DNA of 64,000 nucleotides from Ectothiorhodospira shaposhnikovii (GCF_016584105.1 NZ_NRSM01000001.1:1-64000), one strand, 5' to 3'; numbered from the stretch's first letter, positions 48,412 to 58,087 are shown. Notes: generated by a model not told the origin, from the sequence alone. Translations and numbers: made by a program.

Positions 48412-50121
48412 ATGCGAATCCTCTTCGTCCATCCCAATTACCACTCCGGGGGCGCCGAAATCGCCGGTAAGTGGTCCCCCGCCTGGGTGGCCTATCTGGC
48501 CGGCTATCTCAAGACCCACGGTTACACCGAGTACGTCTTCGTCGATGCCATGACCGACGACACCTCGGATGAGGATCTGCGCAGGATCTTCGCCGAAGCC
48601 CAGCCCGACATCATTGCCTGTACCGCCGTCACCCCCGCCATCTACAAGGCCGAACAGACCCTCAAGATCGCCAAGGAAGCCTGCCCCAACGCAGTGACCC
48701 TGCTCGGCGGCATCCACGCCACCTTCATGTTCCAGCAGGTGCTCACCGAAGCCCCCTGGATCGACGCCATCGTGCGCGGCGAAGGCGAGGCCGTGGTGCT
48801 GGAAGTGGTCCGTGCCGTGGACGAGGGCCGCTGGGAATCCGGCCGTCAGGACATCAAGGGCATCGCCTACATTGAGGACGACAAGGTGGTCGCCACCCCC
48901 GCCGCGCCCACCATCCGCGACGTGGACTCCATCATCCCCGACTGGGGCGTGCTGGACTGGAAGAAATACATCTACATCCCCATGGGTGTGCCGGTGGCCA
49001 CCCCCAACATGGCCCGCGGCTGCCCCTTCACCTGCAGCTTCTGCTCCCAGTGGAAGTTCTGGCGTGACTACCGGGTGCGCGATCCCAAGAAGGTGGTGGA
49101 CGAGATCGAGATCCTGGTGAAGGAACACGGCGTCGGCTTCTTCATCCTCGCCGACGAGGAGCCCACCATCAACAAGGCCAAGTTCGTGGAGTTCTGTCAG
49201 GAACTCATCGACCGCGACCTGGGCGTGCTCTGGGGCATCAACACCCGCGTGACCGACGTCATGCGCGACGAAGACCTGCTGCCCTTCTACCGCAAGGCGG
49301 GTCTGGTCCATATCTCCCTGGGCACCGAAGCGGCAGCACAGCTCAACCTGGACATGTTCGTCAAGGAAACCACCGTGGCCCAGAACAAGCGGGCCATCGA
49401 ACTGCTGCGCAATGCCGGCATCGTCACCGAGGCCCAGTTCATCGTCGGCCTGGAAAACGAGACCGCCGAGACCCTGGAAGAAACCTTCCAGCTGTGCATG
49501 GACTGGAACCCGGACATGGCCAACTGGGCCATGTTCACCCCCTGGCCCTTCTCCGACCTGTACACGGAGATGAAGGACAAGGTGGAGATCTTCGACTTCG
49601 AAAAGTACAACTTCGTGACCCCCATCATGAAGCCCAAGGCCATGACCCGCGGCGAACTGCTGGACCGGGTGATGCACAACTACCGCCGCTTCTACATGAA
49701 GAAGGCCTTCCTGGGCTATCCGTGGGAAAGAAACCCGCTGCGCCGCAAGTACCTGCTGGGCTGCCTCAAGGCGTTCCTCAAGAGTGCCTTCGAGCGTCGC
49801 TTCTACGACCTGGGCAAGGCCGGCTACTGGGGTCCCCAGTCCAGAAAGACCGTGAACTGGAACTTCGACACCTCCCGCACCCTGGTCAAGCCCGAGCCGC
49901 AGCTTGAGGAACAGGTCATCAAGTGGAAGAGCGCACCGCCCCGCAAGCGTGCCGGTGCCAAGGGTGCCGCCCTCAAGGCCTGCGGTGGCGGCGACGAGCA
50001 GCTGCCGGAGAACACCTCCAGCACTGCCCAGCAGGTGAAGATCTGCGGCGGCGGGGACCAGCAGCTGCCCGAGAGCATGGATGACGCCAAGATCAAGGAG
50101 AAGATCAAGGAAAACGCCTGA
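48412..50121 (+). CDS. bchE: Mg-protoporphyrin IX monomethyl ester anaerobic oxidative cyclase BchE
   Basis: The 569-residue protein has an N-terminal B12-binding-like domain (about 1-170) and a radical SAM domain with the 4Fe-4S ligands Cys204, Cys208 and Cys211 (GCPFTCSFC). Length and sequence fit BchE, which forms the fifth ring of bacteriochlorophyll without oxygen; cobalamin is a known requirement. The C-terminal tail carries two near-identical copies of a CGGGDxQLPE motif (Cys524 and Cys545) of unknown role. The promoter region carries a PpsR/CrtJ-type site. Its place next to cobQ links the enzyme to its cofactor pathway. Other B12-radical SAM enzymes are possible, but the full-length similarity favours BchE. 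Confidence 0.92.
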   Translation: MRILFVHPNYHSGGAEIAGKWSPAWVAYLAGYLKTHGYTEYVFVDAMTDDTSDEDLRRIFAEAQPDIIACTAVTPAIYKAEQTLKIAKEACPNAVTLLGGIHATFMFQQVLTEAPWIDAIVRGEGEAVVLEVVRAVDEGRWESGRQDIKGIAYIEDDKVVATPAAPTIRDVDSIIPDWGVLDWKKYIYIPMGVPVATPNMARGCPFTCSFCSQWKFWRDYRVRDPKKVVDEIEILVKEHGVGFFILADEEPTINKAKFVEFCQELIDRDLGVLWGINTRVTDVMRDEDLLPFYRKAGLVHISLGTEAAAQLNLDMFVKETTVAQNKRAIELLRNAGIVTEAQFIVGLENETAETLEETFQLCMDWNPDMANWAMFTPWPFSDLYTEMKDKVEIFDFEKYNFVTPIMKPKAMTRGELLDRVMHNYRRFYMKKAFLGYPWERNPLRRKYLLGCLKAFLKSAFERRFYDLGKAGYWGPQSRKTVNWNFDTSRTLVKPEPQLEEQVIKWKSAPPRKRAGAKGAALKACGGGDEQLPENTSSTAQQVKICGGGDQQLPESMDDAKIKEKIKENA

Positions 50122-50159
50122 GGCGCCGTCTGAACGACAGCCAGGGCCGTCATTGACGC

Positions 50160-50183
50160 AAGGGCACCTTCCGGGGTGCCCTT
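50160..50183 (+). terminator. Hairpin terminator after bchE
   Basis: AAGGGCACC (50160-50168) and GGTGCCCTT (50175-50183) form a 9-bp stem around TTCCGG. The following sequence is only moderately T-rich (CGTCGTTT). Confidence 0.7.
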
Positions 50184-50203
50184 CGTCGTTTCAGGGCATC
50201 GCC

Positions 50204-50233
50204 TTGCCCAGGCCAAATGCCTGCCTGTATCTT
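50204..50233 (+). promoter_or_regulatory. Possible promoter of the first cobQ gene
   Basis: TTGCCC (50204-50209) and TATCTT (50228-50233) are 18 bases apart and lie 39 bases before the GTG start of cobQ, just past the bchE terminator. The match is moderate. No cobalamin riboswitch motif was seen in this short leader. Confidence 0.3.
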
Positions 50234-50271
50234 GACCCATCGCCTTTACCGTCACTGCCCAGGTATCCCCC

Positions 50272-51837
50272 GTGATCGAAGATCCCACCGCCCCCATCGA
50301 CTTCCCCGCCATGCCCGATCCCGGTCCCCGCAAGGCCCGGGCACTGATGATCCAGGGCACCAGCTCCGACGTGGGCAAAAGCCTGCTGGTGGCCGGTCTG
50401 TGCCGGGCCTATACCCGCCGGGGCCTGAATGTGCGGCCCTTCAAGGCCCAGAACATGAGCAACAACGCCGCCGTCACCCGGGACAGCGACCTGCCGCCGG
50501 GGCCTGACGGACAGATCCCCCGCGGAGAGATCGGCCGCGCCCAGGCCCTGCAGGCCCGGGCCTGCAAGGTGGAGCCCTCCATCCACATGAATCCGGTGCT
50601 GCTCAAGCCCCAGACCCTGATCGGCTCCCAGGTGGTACTGCGGGGGCGGGTGCTGGGCAACTGCCGGGCCAAGGTCTACCACAAGATGAAGCCCCAATTA
50701 CTGCCAGCGGTGATGGACAGTTTCCACCGCACCGCCGCCCAGGCGGACCTGGTGCTGGTGGAAGGGGCCGGCAGCGGCGCCGAGGTGTACCTGCGCAAGT
50801 CCGACATCACCAACATGAAACTGGCGCAACTGGCCGATCTGCCGGTGGTGATCCTGGGGGACATCGACCGGGGCGGCGCCCTGGCCGCCATCGTCGGCAC
50901 CCATGCCCTGTTCAACGAATCCGAGCAGGCCCGGGTGGTGGGCTACATCATCAACAAGTTCCGGGGTGAACTGTCCCTGTTCGAGCCCGCCTGCGAACTG
51001 ATGACCCAGCGCACCGGCTGGCCCTCGCTGGGAGTGCTGCGCTGGTTCGAGGGGGCCACCCGCCTGCCGGCGGAAGACTCCCTGGCCCTGGAACGCCCCG
51101 CCGACGGAGAGGGCCGGGGTCTCAACATCGCCGTGCCCCAGCTCTCCCGGGTGGCCAACTTCGATGACCTGGACCCGCTGGCGGCGGAGCCCGGTGTGAG
51201 CGTGCGCTGGGTGAAGCCGGGCAATCCCATTCCCCGGGATACCGACGTGATCATCCTGCCCGGCTCCAAGGCCACCCGCGCCGACCTGGAGGTGCTGCGA
51301 CGGGAAGGCTGGGACATCGACATCCTCTCCCACGCGCGCCAGGGCGGCCGGGTGGTGGGCCTGTGCGCCGGCTTCCAGATGCTGGGCAGGGTGGTGCGGG
51401 ACCCCCGGGGTATCGAAGGTGAACCGGGAGAAACCCCCGGGCTGGGCCTGCTGGATGTGGAAACGGAGATCGGCGCCGAGAAAAAGCTCATTGAACTGGA
51501 TGCCCGGGACACCCTGAGCGGCTGCCGGGTCACCGGTTACGAGATGCACATGGGGCGTACCCACGGCCCCGGCCTGGAACGGCCCTGGCTGATGCTGGAC
51601 GACGGCAACGGCAGCCCGCGGCCGGAAGGCGCGGTGTCCGCCGACGGTCGGGTCACCGGCGGCTATGTCCACGGCATCTTCGGGGACGACGGCTTCCGGG
51701 CCGCCTGGCTGTCACGGGTGGGCGCCCAGGCCTCCGCCCTGGATTACGAGGCGCGGGTGGAAGCGGCCCTGGAGGCCTTGGCGGATCACTGCGAGGAGAA
51801 CCTGGATCTGGATGCCCTGCTGGCCCTGGCCAGATAA
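50272..51837 (+). CDS. cobQ: Cobyric acid synthase, first copy
   Basis: The 521-residue enzyme has the N-terminal P-loop-like domain (MIQGTSSDVGKSLLVAGLCR), the active-site segment LGDIDRGG with both Asp residues, and a C-terminal glutaminase domain with nucleophile Cys in GLCAGFQMLG and His in GYVHGIFG. It amidates four side chains of adenosylcobyrinic acid diamide. The start appears to be GTG at 50272; ATG 50311 is an alternative with a shorter non-conserved lead. All key residues are kept, so this copy is the likely authentic cobyric acid synthase. It stands between bchE and an opposed GGDEF gene. Confidence 0.93.
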   Translation: MIEDPTAPIDFPAMPDPGPRKARALMIQGTSSDVGKSLLVAGLCRAYTRRGLNVRPFKAQNMSNNAAVTRDSDLPPGPDGQIPRGEIGRAQALQARACKVEPSIHMNPVLLKPQTLIGSQVVLRGRVLGNCRAKVYHKMKPQLLPAVMDSFHRTAAQADLVLVEGAGSGAEVYLRKSDITNMKLAQLADLPVVILGDIDRGGALAAIVGTHALFNESEQARVVGYIINKFRGELSLFEPACELMTQRTGWPSLGVLRWFEGATRLPAEDSLALERPADGEGRGLNIAVPQLSRVANFDDLDPLAAEPGVSVRWVKPGNPIPRDTDVIILPGSKATRADLEVLRREGWDIDILSHARQGGRVVGLCAGFQMLGRVVRDPRGIEGEPGETPGLGLLDVETEIGAEKKLIELDARDTLSGCRVTGYEMHMGRTHGPGLERPWLMLDDGNGSPRPEGAVSADGRVTGGYVHGIFGDDGFRAAWLSRVGAQASALDYEARVEAALEALADHCEENLDLDALLALAR

Positions 51838-51846
51838 CACCCGGGA

Positions 51847-53787
51847 TCAGGCCCCTTCCGTGCCCAGGTCCGGGGCATACACCCGGATCCGGTTGGCGCC
51901 GCCCTGCTTGGCGTGGTACATGGCGATGTCGGCATACTGCGCCAGCTCCCGGCTGTCCCGGCCATGCTCGGGATAAATGGCGATGCCGATGCTGGTGGAG
52001 ACGCTCAGCTCCAGCCCGTCGAAGCAAAACGGCTCCTGAAGGGACTGCCGGATGTTTTCCGCCACGATCAGGGCGTGCTCCATCTGACGGATCTCCGGCA
52101 GCATGACGATGAACTCGTCACCGCCGATACGGGCCACCATATCGGCTTCCCGCACGGAGGACATCAGGCGACGCGCCACTTGCTTCAACACCAGATCGCC
52201 GACGGCATGGCCATGGGTGTCATTGATCGGCTTGAACTTGTCCAGGTCGAGGAACATCAGGGCCAGCATCCTGCCGGCTTCCCCTGCCCTGCCCATGGCC
52301 TGGTCCAGGCGGCTGAACAGCAAGGACCGGTTGGGCAGGGCGGTGAGCCCGTCATGATGGGCCATGTGCATGATCCTGACCTCAGCCTGCTTGCGCTCCG
52401 TAATATCATGGGCAATGCCCAGCATGCCGATGATGGTTCCGTCATCCTTGTCAAACAGAGGAGAGGCGTTGGTGACATGCCAGCGCCAGCCGGCGGTACC
52501 GTGCCGCACCCGGTATTCCAGCCCGCTCTGCTTGCTTCGGGTGGCAAGCAGCCGCTCCAGAAAGACCTGACAGGCAGGCAGGTCGTCGGGATGCACGATG
52601 GCCGCGAAATGGCCGCCCAGGAAATCCTCCGGCTCCTGTGCCAGGAGTTCGCGGATGTTGGGTGAAAGGTACTGGAAGGTGCCATCCAGATTCAGGGTAT
52701 AGATGACGTCGTTGGCGTCCTCGACGAAGGTCCGGAACTTTTCCTCGTTGATGCGCAGTTGTGTCTCGGCGGCCTTGCGCCGGGTGATGTCGCTCCAGGC
52801 CACGTGCAGCAGCGGTCGCTCCTCGTACTGAATGGCCGTCAGCATGAGCAAGACATCAAAGGGTTGCCCGTCTCCCCGCCGGCACTGCCATTCGCATTCA
52901 TGGCCGCCCAGGGTCGGGGCCTGCCGTCGCATCTCCCTGGCGTGATCAATGGAGAGACGGCCATCGGGCTGCATCGGTGGCGTGAAATCGGTCAGCGGCC
53001 GGCCGATGAGCTGATCGGGCTGTTGCAGGTGAAACAACGCCAGAGCCGCCGGATTGGCCGCGGTGAAAAAACCAGCCTGGTCCATCAGGGTCAGCGGCTG
53101 ACGGGATTCCTCGAACAGCATGCGAAAGCGACGTTCACTGGCGGCAAGGACCTGTCCCGTGCGTTCATGAGTCATCACGATCACGCCCAAGGCCAGCAGG
53201 ATCATGGCCAGCAACCCCGCCTGAAAGGTCAGCACTTGCAGGGCATTGGCCTGCAGGATGCTCGTCATCCTGTCCATGCCTCCCAGCCCCGCCATAAGCG
53301 CCCGGATACCGAGCAGAACCAGCAGCACCACCAGGCTGATGACAATGATGACCTGTCCGCGCCCCGGTGTATCGTGACGATTGCGCAGTACCATGAACAG
53401 GATCACGATCGTCTGATACGACAGGAGGATGGCCACCAGGATGGCCCGGCCTGGAAGGTTGTCCAGCAAGGCCAACAGCCCCACCAGCATGACGGGCAAC
53501 GGAATCCATAGGATCCAGCGGGGCCATGGGTGCTGATAGAATCGTTGAAACCCCTCGCCGACCAGGGCCAGCCAGGCGGCCACCATCACGTTGGACACCA
53601 CCAGCAGGAGAGGATGACCGGCGTGGGCCTGCCAGATGAAACCCAGGTAGGCCCCGGCATTGACCAGCGCAGCCAGGGACCACGGCCCCATGGCGTCGTG
53701 TCCGGGCTGATCGGCCATGGACGCCATGGCCACCGCCAGCAGAATGTTGGTCAGTGCAATGATCAGGAAAAGTGTCGGGATGTCCAT
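51847..53787 (-). CDS. Membrane PAS-PAS-GGDEF diguanylate cyclase
   Basis: The 646-residue protein has about six or seven N-terminal transmembrane helices (residues 1-220), two PAS domains (about 230-350 and 360-480; the second ends MLGIAHDITERKQAE) and a C-terminal GGDEF domain with intact GGDEF. READ lies five residues before it, matching the I-site RxxD. It probably makes cyclic di-GMP in response to a membrane or redox signal. The ATG at 53787 follows GGGAAG; the upstream in-frame extension is not membrane-like and is rejected. It sits in opposite orientation between the two cobQ copies, only nine bases after the stop of the first. Confidence 0.92.
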   Translation of the reverse strand: MDIPTLFLIIALTNILLAVAMASMADQPGHDAMGPWSLAALVNAGAYLGFIWQAHAGHPLLLVVSNVMVAAWLALVGEGFQRFYQHPWPRWILWIPLPVMLVGLLALLDNLPGRAILVAILLSYQTIVILFMVLRNRHDTPGRGQVIIVISLVVLLVLLGIRALMAGLGGMDRMTSILQANALQVLTFQAGLLAMILLALGVIVMTHERTGQVLAASERRFRMLFEESRQPLTLMDQAGFFTAANPAALALFHLQQPDQLIGRPLTDFTPPMQPDGRLSIDHAREMRRQAPTLGGHECEWQCRRGDGQPFDVLLMLTAIQYEERPLLHVAWSDITRRKAAETQLRINEEKFRTFVEDANDVIYTLNLDGTFQYLSPNIRELLAQEPEDFLGGHFAAIVHPDDLPACQVFLERLLATRSKQSGLEYRVRHGTAGWRWHVTNASPLFDKDDGTIIGMLGIAHDITERKQAEVRIMHMAHHDGLTALPNRSLLFSRLDQAMGRAGEAGRMLALMFLDLDKFKPINDTHGHAVGDLVLKQVARRLMSSVREADMVARIGGDEFIVMLPEIRQMEHALIVAENIRQSLQEPFCFDGLELSVSTSIGIAIYPEHGRDSRELAQYADIAMYHAKQGGANRIRVYAPDLGTEGA

Positions 53788-53939
53788 GCCAGCTTCCCAA
53801 GGCCGCGGCCCGAACGACCGGTACCTGATGACTGAAACCTCAATTGCCCTGCAACGGCGATACTGCGGCAACCAATCGATAAAGGCAAAGGCGCACTTCA
53901 TCACAGGGCGCCCGTTTGGGTACCATCGGGTATCATCAC

Positions 53940-55541
53940 ATGCCGGATGCTCCGGCCATCACTGACGGACAATCAATCCAGCGGATGCCAAAAATCCATT
54001 TTTCCCCCTGCGGCGACCTCCCGGCCCGCGCCCGCATCCTCATGATCCAGGGCACCAGTGCCGACGTGGGCAAGAGCCTGCTGGTGGCGGGCCTGTGCCG
54101 GGCCTATAGCCGCCGGGGTCTGACCGTGCGGCCGTTCAAGGCCCAGAACATGAGCAACAACGCCGCCGTCACCATCGACGCGGATGCCCCGCCGGGTCCT
54201 GACGGCAGCCCTGCCCGGGGGGAGATCGGCCGGGCCCAGGCCCTGCAGGCCCTGGCCTGCGGTGCCCCCTGCTCGGTGCACATGAATCCGGTCCTGCTCA
54301 AACCCCAGAGCGACCTGACCAGCCAGGTGGTGCTGCGGGGCCGGGTGCTGGGCAGTTGGGCCGCTGCCGATTACCAGGATCTCAAGCCCGGCCTCATGCC
54401 CGCCGTCCTGGACAGCCTGCGGCGCCTGGCCGCCGAGGCGGATCTGGTGCTGGTGGAGGGGGCCGGTAGCGGCGCCGAACGCTATCTGCGGGCCCGGGAC
54501 ATCACCAACATGGGTCTGGCGGAGGCGGCGGACATCCCCGTGGCCCTGCTGGGGGAGGATGCCCGCGGCGGCATGACCGCCTCGGTACTGGGAGCGCACC
54601 AGCTATGGACGGCCTCGGAGCGGGACCGGGTGCGCGGCTATATCGTCAACCGCTTCCGCGGCGACCCGCGGATTTTCGATCCTGCCCGCGAGGACATGAC
54701 CGGGGCCACCGGCTGGCCCTGCCTGGGCCTGGTACGCTGGTTCGACGGCGCCGCCCGGCTGGCCCAGGAGGATTCCCTGGCCCTGGAGCAACGCCGTGCC
54801 CGCACGGAATCGGGTCTGCTGATCGCCGTGCCCCGGCTGTCCCGCATCGCCAATTTCGACGACCTGGACCCGCTGGCGGCGGAGCCGGGTGTAAACCTGC
54901 GCTGGGTCAATCCCGGCGAACCCATCCCACTGGCGGCGGACGTGGTCCTGCTGCCCGGGTCCAAGGCCACCCGCACCGACCTGGAGATGCTGCGGCGGGA
55001 GGGCTGGGACATCGACATCCTGGCCCACGTACGCCAGGGGGGCGGCGTGGTGGGGCTGTGTGCCGGCTACCAGATGCTGGGCAGGGTGGTGCGGGACCCC
55101 CAGGGTCTGGAAGGCCCGCCCGGCGACACACCGGGCCTGGGGCTGCTGGATCTGGAGACCACCATCACCCGGGACAAGCGCCTGCTGGATCTGGATCAGC
55201 TGGACCGTCGCAGCGGACAGCAGGTGCAGGGCTACGAAATGCACATGGGACGCACCACGGGGCCGGGACTGGCCCGACCCTGGCTCATGCTGGATGAGGG
55301 GCCGGAAGGGGCGGAGTCCGCCGATGGCCGGGTCATGGGGGCCTATGTGCATGGCCTCTTCGCCGGGGACGGCTTCCGCGGCCACTGGCTCCGGCGCATG
55401 GGGGGCGAGGCCGGCGAGCTGCACCATGCCAGGCAGACCCAGGCCACCCTGGACGCCCTGGCAGTGCAACTGGAAGAGGATCTGGACCTGGACCGGCTCT
55501 GGGACATCAGCCGCCCCATGGGCGCCCTGCCCCCGTCATGA
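53940..55541 (+). CDS. Cobyric acid synthase paralog, second copy, with altered DRGG motif
   Basis: The roughly 533-residue product is similar along its whole length to the first CobQ, including MIQGTSADVGKSLLVAGLCR and the glutaminase Cys (GLCAGYQMLG) and His (YVHGLF). Where CobQ has LGDIDRGG this copy has LGEDARGG, so the conserved Asp before Arg-Gly-Gly is Ala and the first Asp is Glu. That Asp region is part of the synthetase active site. The copy may have a changed substrate or be impaired. The start is uncertain (ATG 53940, ATG 53985 or a TTG at 53916). It overlaps the following flavoprotein gene by four bases, so it is in a cobalamin-type operon and under selection. Confidence 0.85.
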   Translation: MPDAPAITDGQSIQRMPKIHFSPCGDLPARARILMIQGTSADVGKSLLVAGLCRAYSRRGLTVRPFKAQNMSNNAAVTIDADAPPGPDGSPARGEIGRAQALQALACGAPCSVHMNPVLLKPQSDLTSQVVLRGRVLGSWAAADYQDLKPGLMPAVLDSLRRLAAEADLVLVEGAGSGAERYLRARDITNMGLAEAADIPVALLGEDARGGMTASVLGAHQLWTASERDRVRGYIVNRFRGDPRIFDPAREDMTGATGWPCLGLVRWFDGAARLAQEDSLALEQRRARTESGLLIAVPRLSRIANFDDLDPLAAEPGVNLRWVNPGEPIPLAADVVLLPGSKATRTDLEMLRREGWDIDILAHVRQGGGVVGLCAGYQMLGRVVRDPQGLEGPPGDTPGLGLLDLETTITRDKRLLDLDQLDRRSGQQVQGYEMHMGRTTGPGLARPWLMLDEGPEGAESADGRVMGAYVHGLFAGDGFRGHWLRRMGGEAGELHHARQTQATLDALAVQLEEDLDLDRLWDISRPMGALPPS

Positions 55542-56932
55542 ACGATGTCCTGGTCATCGGCGGCGGCATCGCCGCCTTCTGTGCCGCCCTCGCCGCCCGC
55601 CGGGCCGGTGCCTCGGTGCAGCTGGTGGACAGTGCCCCCCGCCATCTGCTGGGAGGCAACGCCCGTCACTCCCGCAACCTGCGTCTGGTCCACGACACGC
55701 CCTCACCCCTGTTCCCGGGTCGTTATACCGTGGAGGAGTTTCTCACCGACCTGCGGCGGGTCAGCGGCGGCCACATGGATGAAGATCTGGCCCGTCTGAT
55801 GGCGGAGCGTTCCCGGGAATTACCTGACTGGCTGCAGGCCCAGGGCGTGAGGTTCCAGCCCACCGGCGACGGCATGCTTCCCTGGTCCTGCAAGACCGCC
55901 TTCTTCCTGGGCGGCGGCAGGGCCATGATCAACGCCCTGGCCCGAACCGCCGAAGACCTGGGGGTGGAGATCCTGCACGACACGAAAGTTCTGGATGTCC
56001 GGCTGCGGGCCGGGGACCACCACCACCTTCCGGCATGCCGGGAAGGGTCATCACTGACCCTCTCGGCCCGCACCGTGGTGATCTGCAGCGGCGGCTATCA
56101 GGCCAACCCCGAGGCCCTGTCCCGGACCTGGGGCATCGATGCCGCGGCCTTCCTGGTCCGGGGCAGCCCCCATGTCCGGGGCGAGATCCTGCTGTCCCTG
56201 CTGGCCCAGGGCGCGGCGCCGGCGGGGGTTCCCGGGGCCTGCCATCTGGTGGCGGTGAATGCCATGGCCCCCGCCGCCGACGGCGGTATCGTCACCCGGG
56301 TGGACGGCATGCCCTGGGGCTTGGTGGTGGATCGGGACGGACGCCGGTTTCAGGATGAAGGGGCGGAGATCACCCCGCGCCGGTATTCCTTCTGGGGCCG
56401 CCGGGTGGCCCGCCTGCCCGGTGCCAGGGCCCACCTGATCCTGGACGCGGCGGGACTGCGCCGGGCGCCACCCTCCATCTATCCCACCCACCGGGCGGAT
56501 ACCCTGGAGGCACTGGCCCGGACCCTGGCACTGAACCCGGCCATCCTGCGGGACACGGTGGATCGCTACCACGCGGCCCTGCGGCCCGATGGCCCGGAGG
56601 ACGGCCACACCGAGGGCCTGGAACCGCCCAAGACCCGCCGCGCCCTGCCCCTGACCACCCCGCCCTTCCATGCCTGGACCATGGCCCCCGGCATCACCTT
56701 CACCTGCCACGGCCTCAAGGTGGACGCCCGGGCCCGGATCATGACGGCCGACGGCCGGCCCTGCGACGGTCTTCATGCGGCGGGGATGATCATGGCTCCC
56801 ACGGTCCTGGGCACCGGCTACGTGGCCGGTGCCGCCCTGACCGTGGGCGCCGTGTTTGGCCGCATCGCCGGGGAGGAAGCCGCCCGCCGGGTCCTGACAC
56901 CGCGCCCCGAGGGAGAAAAATGCCTGAACTGA
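55538..56932 (+). CDS. FAD-dependent oxidoreductase, TcuA/CobZ N-terminal type
   Basis: The 464-residue flavoprotein has an N-terminal FAD-binding fold (VLVIGGGIAAFCAALAARRAG) and the succinate dehydrogenase/fumarate reductase-type flavoprotein layout, with GTGYVAGAALTVGAVFGRIAG near the end. It matches tricarballylate dehydrogenase TcuA and the N-terminal half of CobZ, the flavoheme enzyme that makes precorrin-3B in Rhodobacter capsulatus. Here it is coupled to cobQ upstream (ATGA) and to a TcuB-like gene downstream (13-base overlap), and no CobG is seen in the window. A CobZ role is therefore preferred over tricarballylate use, by context. Confidence 0.8.
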   Translation: MNDVLVIGGGIAAFCAALAARRAGASVQLVDSAPRHLLGGNARHSRNLRLVHDTPSPLFPGRYTVEEFLTDLRRVSGGHMDEDLARLMAERSRELPDWLQAQGVRFQPTGDGMLPWSCKTAFFLGGGRAMINALARTAEDLGVEILHDTKVLDVRLRAGDHHHLPACREGSSLTLSARTVVICSGGYQANPEALSRTWGIDAAAFLVRGSPHVRGEILLSLLAQGAAPAGVPGACHLVAVNAMAPAADGGIVTRVDGMPWGLVVDRDGRRFQDEGAEITPRRYSFWGRRVARLPGARAHLILDAAGLRRAPPSIYPTHRADTLEALARTLALNPAILRDTVDRYHAALRPDGPEDGHTEGLEPPKTRRALPLTTPPFHAWTMAPGITFTCHGLKVDARARIMTADGRPCDGLHAAGMIMAPTVLGTGYVAGAALTVGAVFGRIAGEEAARRVLTPRPEGEKCLN

Positions 56933-58065
56933 GCCCCCCGGATTCCTCCACAACGCTCGCCGAGGCCCGGCGGGTGATGAACCTGTGCAACGTCTGCAGC
57001 TACTGCACCGGCTACTGCGCCGTGTTCCACGCCTCGGAACAGCGCCCGGACCTCACCCGGGACGACCTCCATTACCTGGCCAACCTGTGCCACAACTGCC
57101 GGGCCTGCTGGTATGCCTGCCAGTATGCCCCGCCCCACGAATTCGCCATCAACGTGCCCGCCACCCTGGCCCGGGTTCGCCACGACAGCTACCGCCGTTA
57201 CGCCTGGCCCCGTGCCTTCGCCGCCCTGCTGGCCCGCAGCGGTCCGGCCACCCTCATGGTGAGCCTGGTCGCCACCCTGCTGATCCCCCTGCTCACGTTG
57301 ATACTGGTGCCCTGGGACACCCTGTTTGCCGTGCACCGGGAGGCAGGGGCCTTCTACGCGGTGATCCCCTGGGGGGTAATGACCACGCTGGCCCTGATCA
57401 CCCTGGGCACATCGATGCTGGCCCTGGGCATCGGGGTGGCCCGTTTCTGGCGGGACATCGGTCGGGGCGCACCGCCGGCCTCATCCTGGTGGCGGGCCCT
57501 GCCCCGGGCGGCGGCGGACCTGCTCACCCTGCGCAACCTGGACGGCGGGGGCGGCGGCTGCAATGACGTGGACGGGCGTTTTACCCAATGGCGACGGGGC
57601 TTTCACCATGCCCTGTTCTATGGTTTCCTGCTGTGCCTGGCCTCCACCACGGTGGCGGCCGGCTATCATCACTTCCTGGCCCTGGAAGCACCCTACCCCT
57701 TCTTCAGCCTGCCGGTGCTGCTGGGCACGGCGGGGGGTGTCGGCATGATGGCGGGAACGGCCGGGCTGGTGTGGGTGAAACGGCGGGGGGACCCGGCACC
57801 CACCGCAGCGGAAACCCTGCCGGCGGATTACGCCCTGCTGGGTCTGCTGTTCGCGGTGGCCGCCACCGGCCTGGTACTGCTGGCCCTGCGGGAGACCGCG
57901 GCCATGGGGCTGTTGCTGGCCCTGCACCTGGGCACGGTGCTGGGCTTCTTCCTGCTGGTGCCCTACAGCAAGTTCGTGCACGGGGCCTACCGGGGGGCGG
58001 CACTGCTGCGTCGAGCCATGGAGCAACACCATGGCCCTGGAACCGGAATCACGGCCAAGGAATGA
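56920..58065 (+). CDS. Fe-S membrane protein, TcuB/CitB type (CobZ C-terminal half)
   Basis: The 381-residue protein has two 4Fe-4S-like clusters near the N-terminus (LCNVCSYCTGYC and LCHNCRACWYACQY), followed by about six membrane helices with conserved His residues that could bind heme b. It matches TcuB, which re-oxidises TcuA, and the C-terminal half of CobZ. It overlaps the flavoprotein gene, so the two likely form one complex passing electrons from FAD to the membrane. In the R. capsulatus CobZ the same parts are fused into one polypeptide. It converges on a zinc-ribbon gene. Confidence 0.82.
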   Translation: MPELSPPDSSTTLAEARRVMNLCNVCSYCTGYCAVFHASEQRPDLTRDDLHYLANLCHNCRACWYACQYAPPHEFAINVPATLARVRHDSYRRYAWPRAFAALLARSGPATLMVSLVATLLIPLLTLILVPWDTLFAVHREAGAFYAVIPWGVMTTLALITLGTSMLALGIGVARFWRDIGRGAPPASSWWRALPRAAADLLTLRNLDGGGGGCNDVDGRFTQWRRGFHHALFYGFLLCLASTTVAAGYHHFLALEAPYPFFSLPVLLGTAGGVGMMAGTAGLVWVKRRGDPAPTAAETLPADYALLGLLFAVAATGLVLLALRETAAMGLLLALHLGTVLGFFLLVPYSKFVHGAYRGAALLRRAMEQHHGPGTGITAKE

Positions 58066-58087
58066 GCATTCAGGTGCCGTTCGATAC

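Noticed and set aside
50122-50271. Cobalamin riboswitch in the leader of the first cobQ
   Set aside because: The leader after the bchE terminator is too short and no B12-box (AGCCACTG-like) sequence is present; the same negative result holds for the 86-base cobL/cobK gap.
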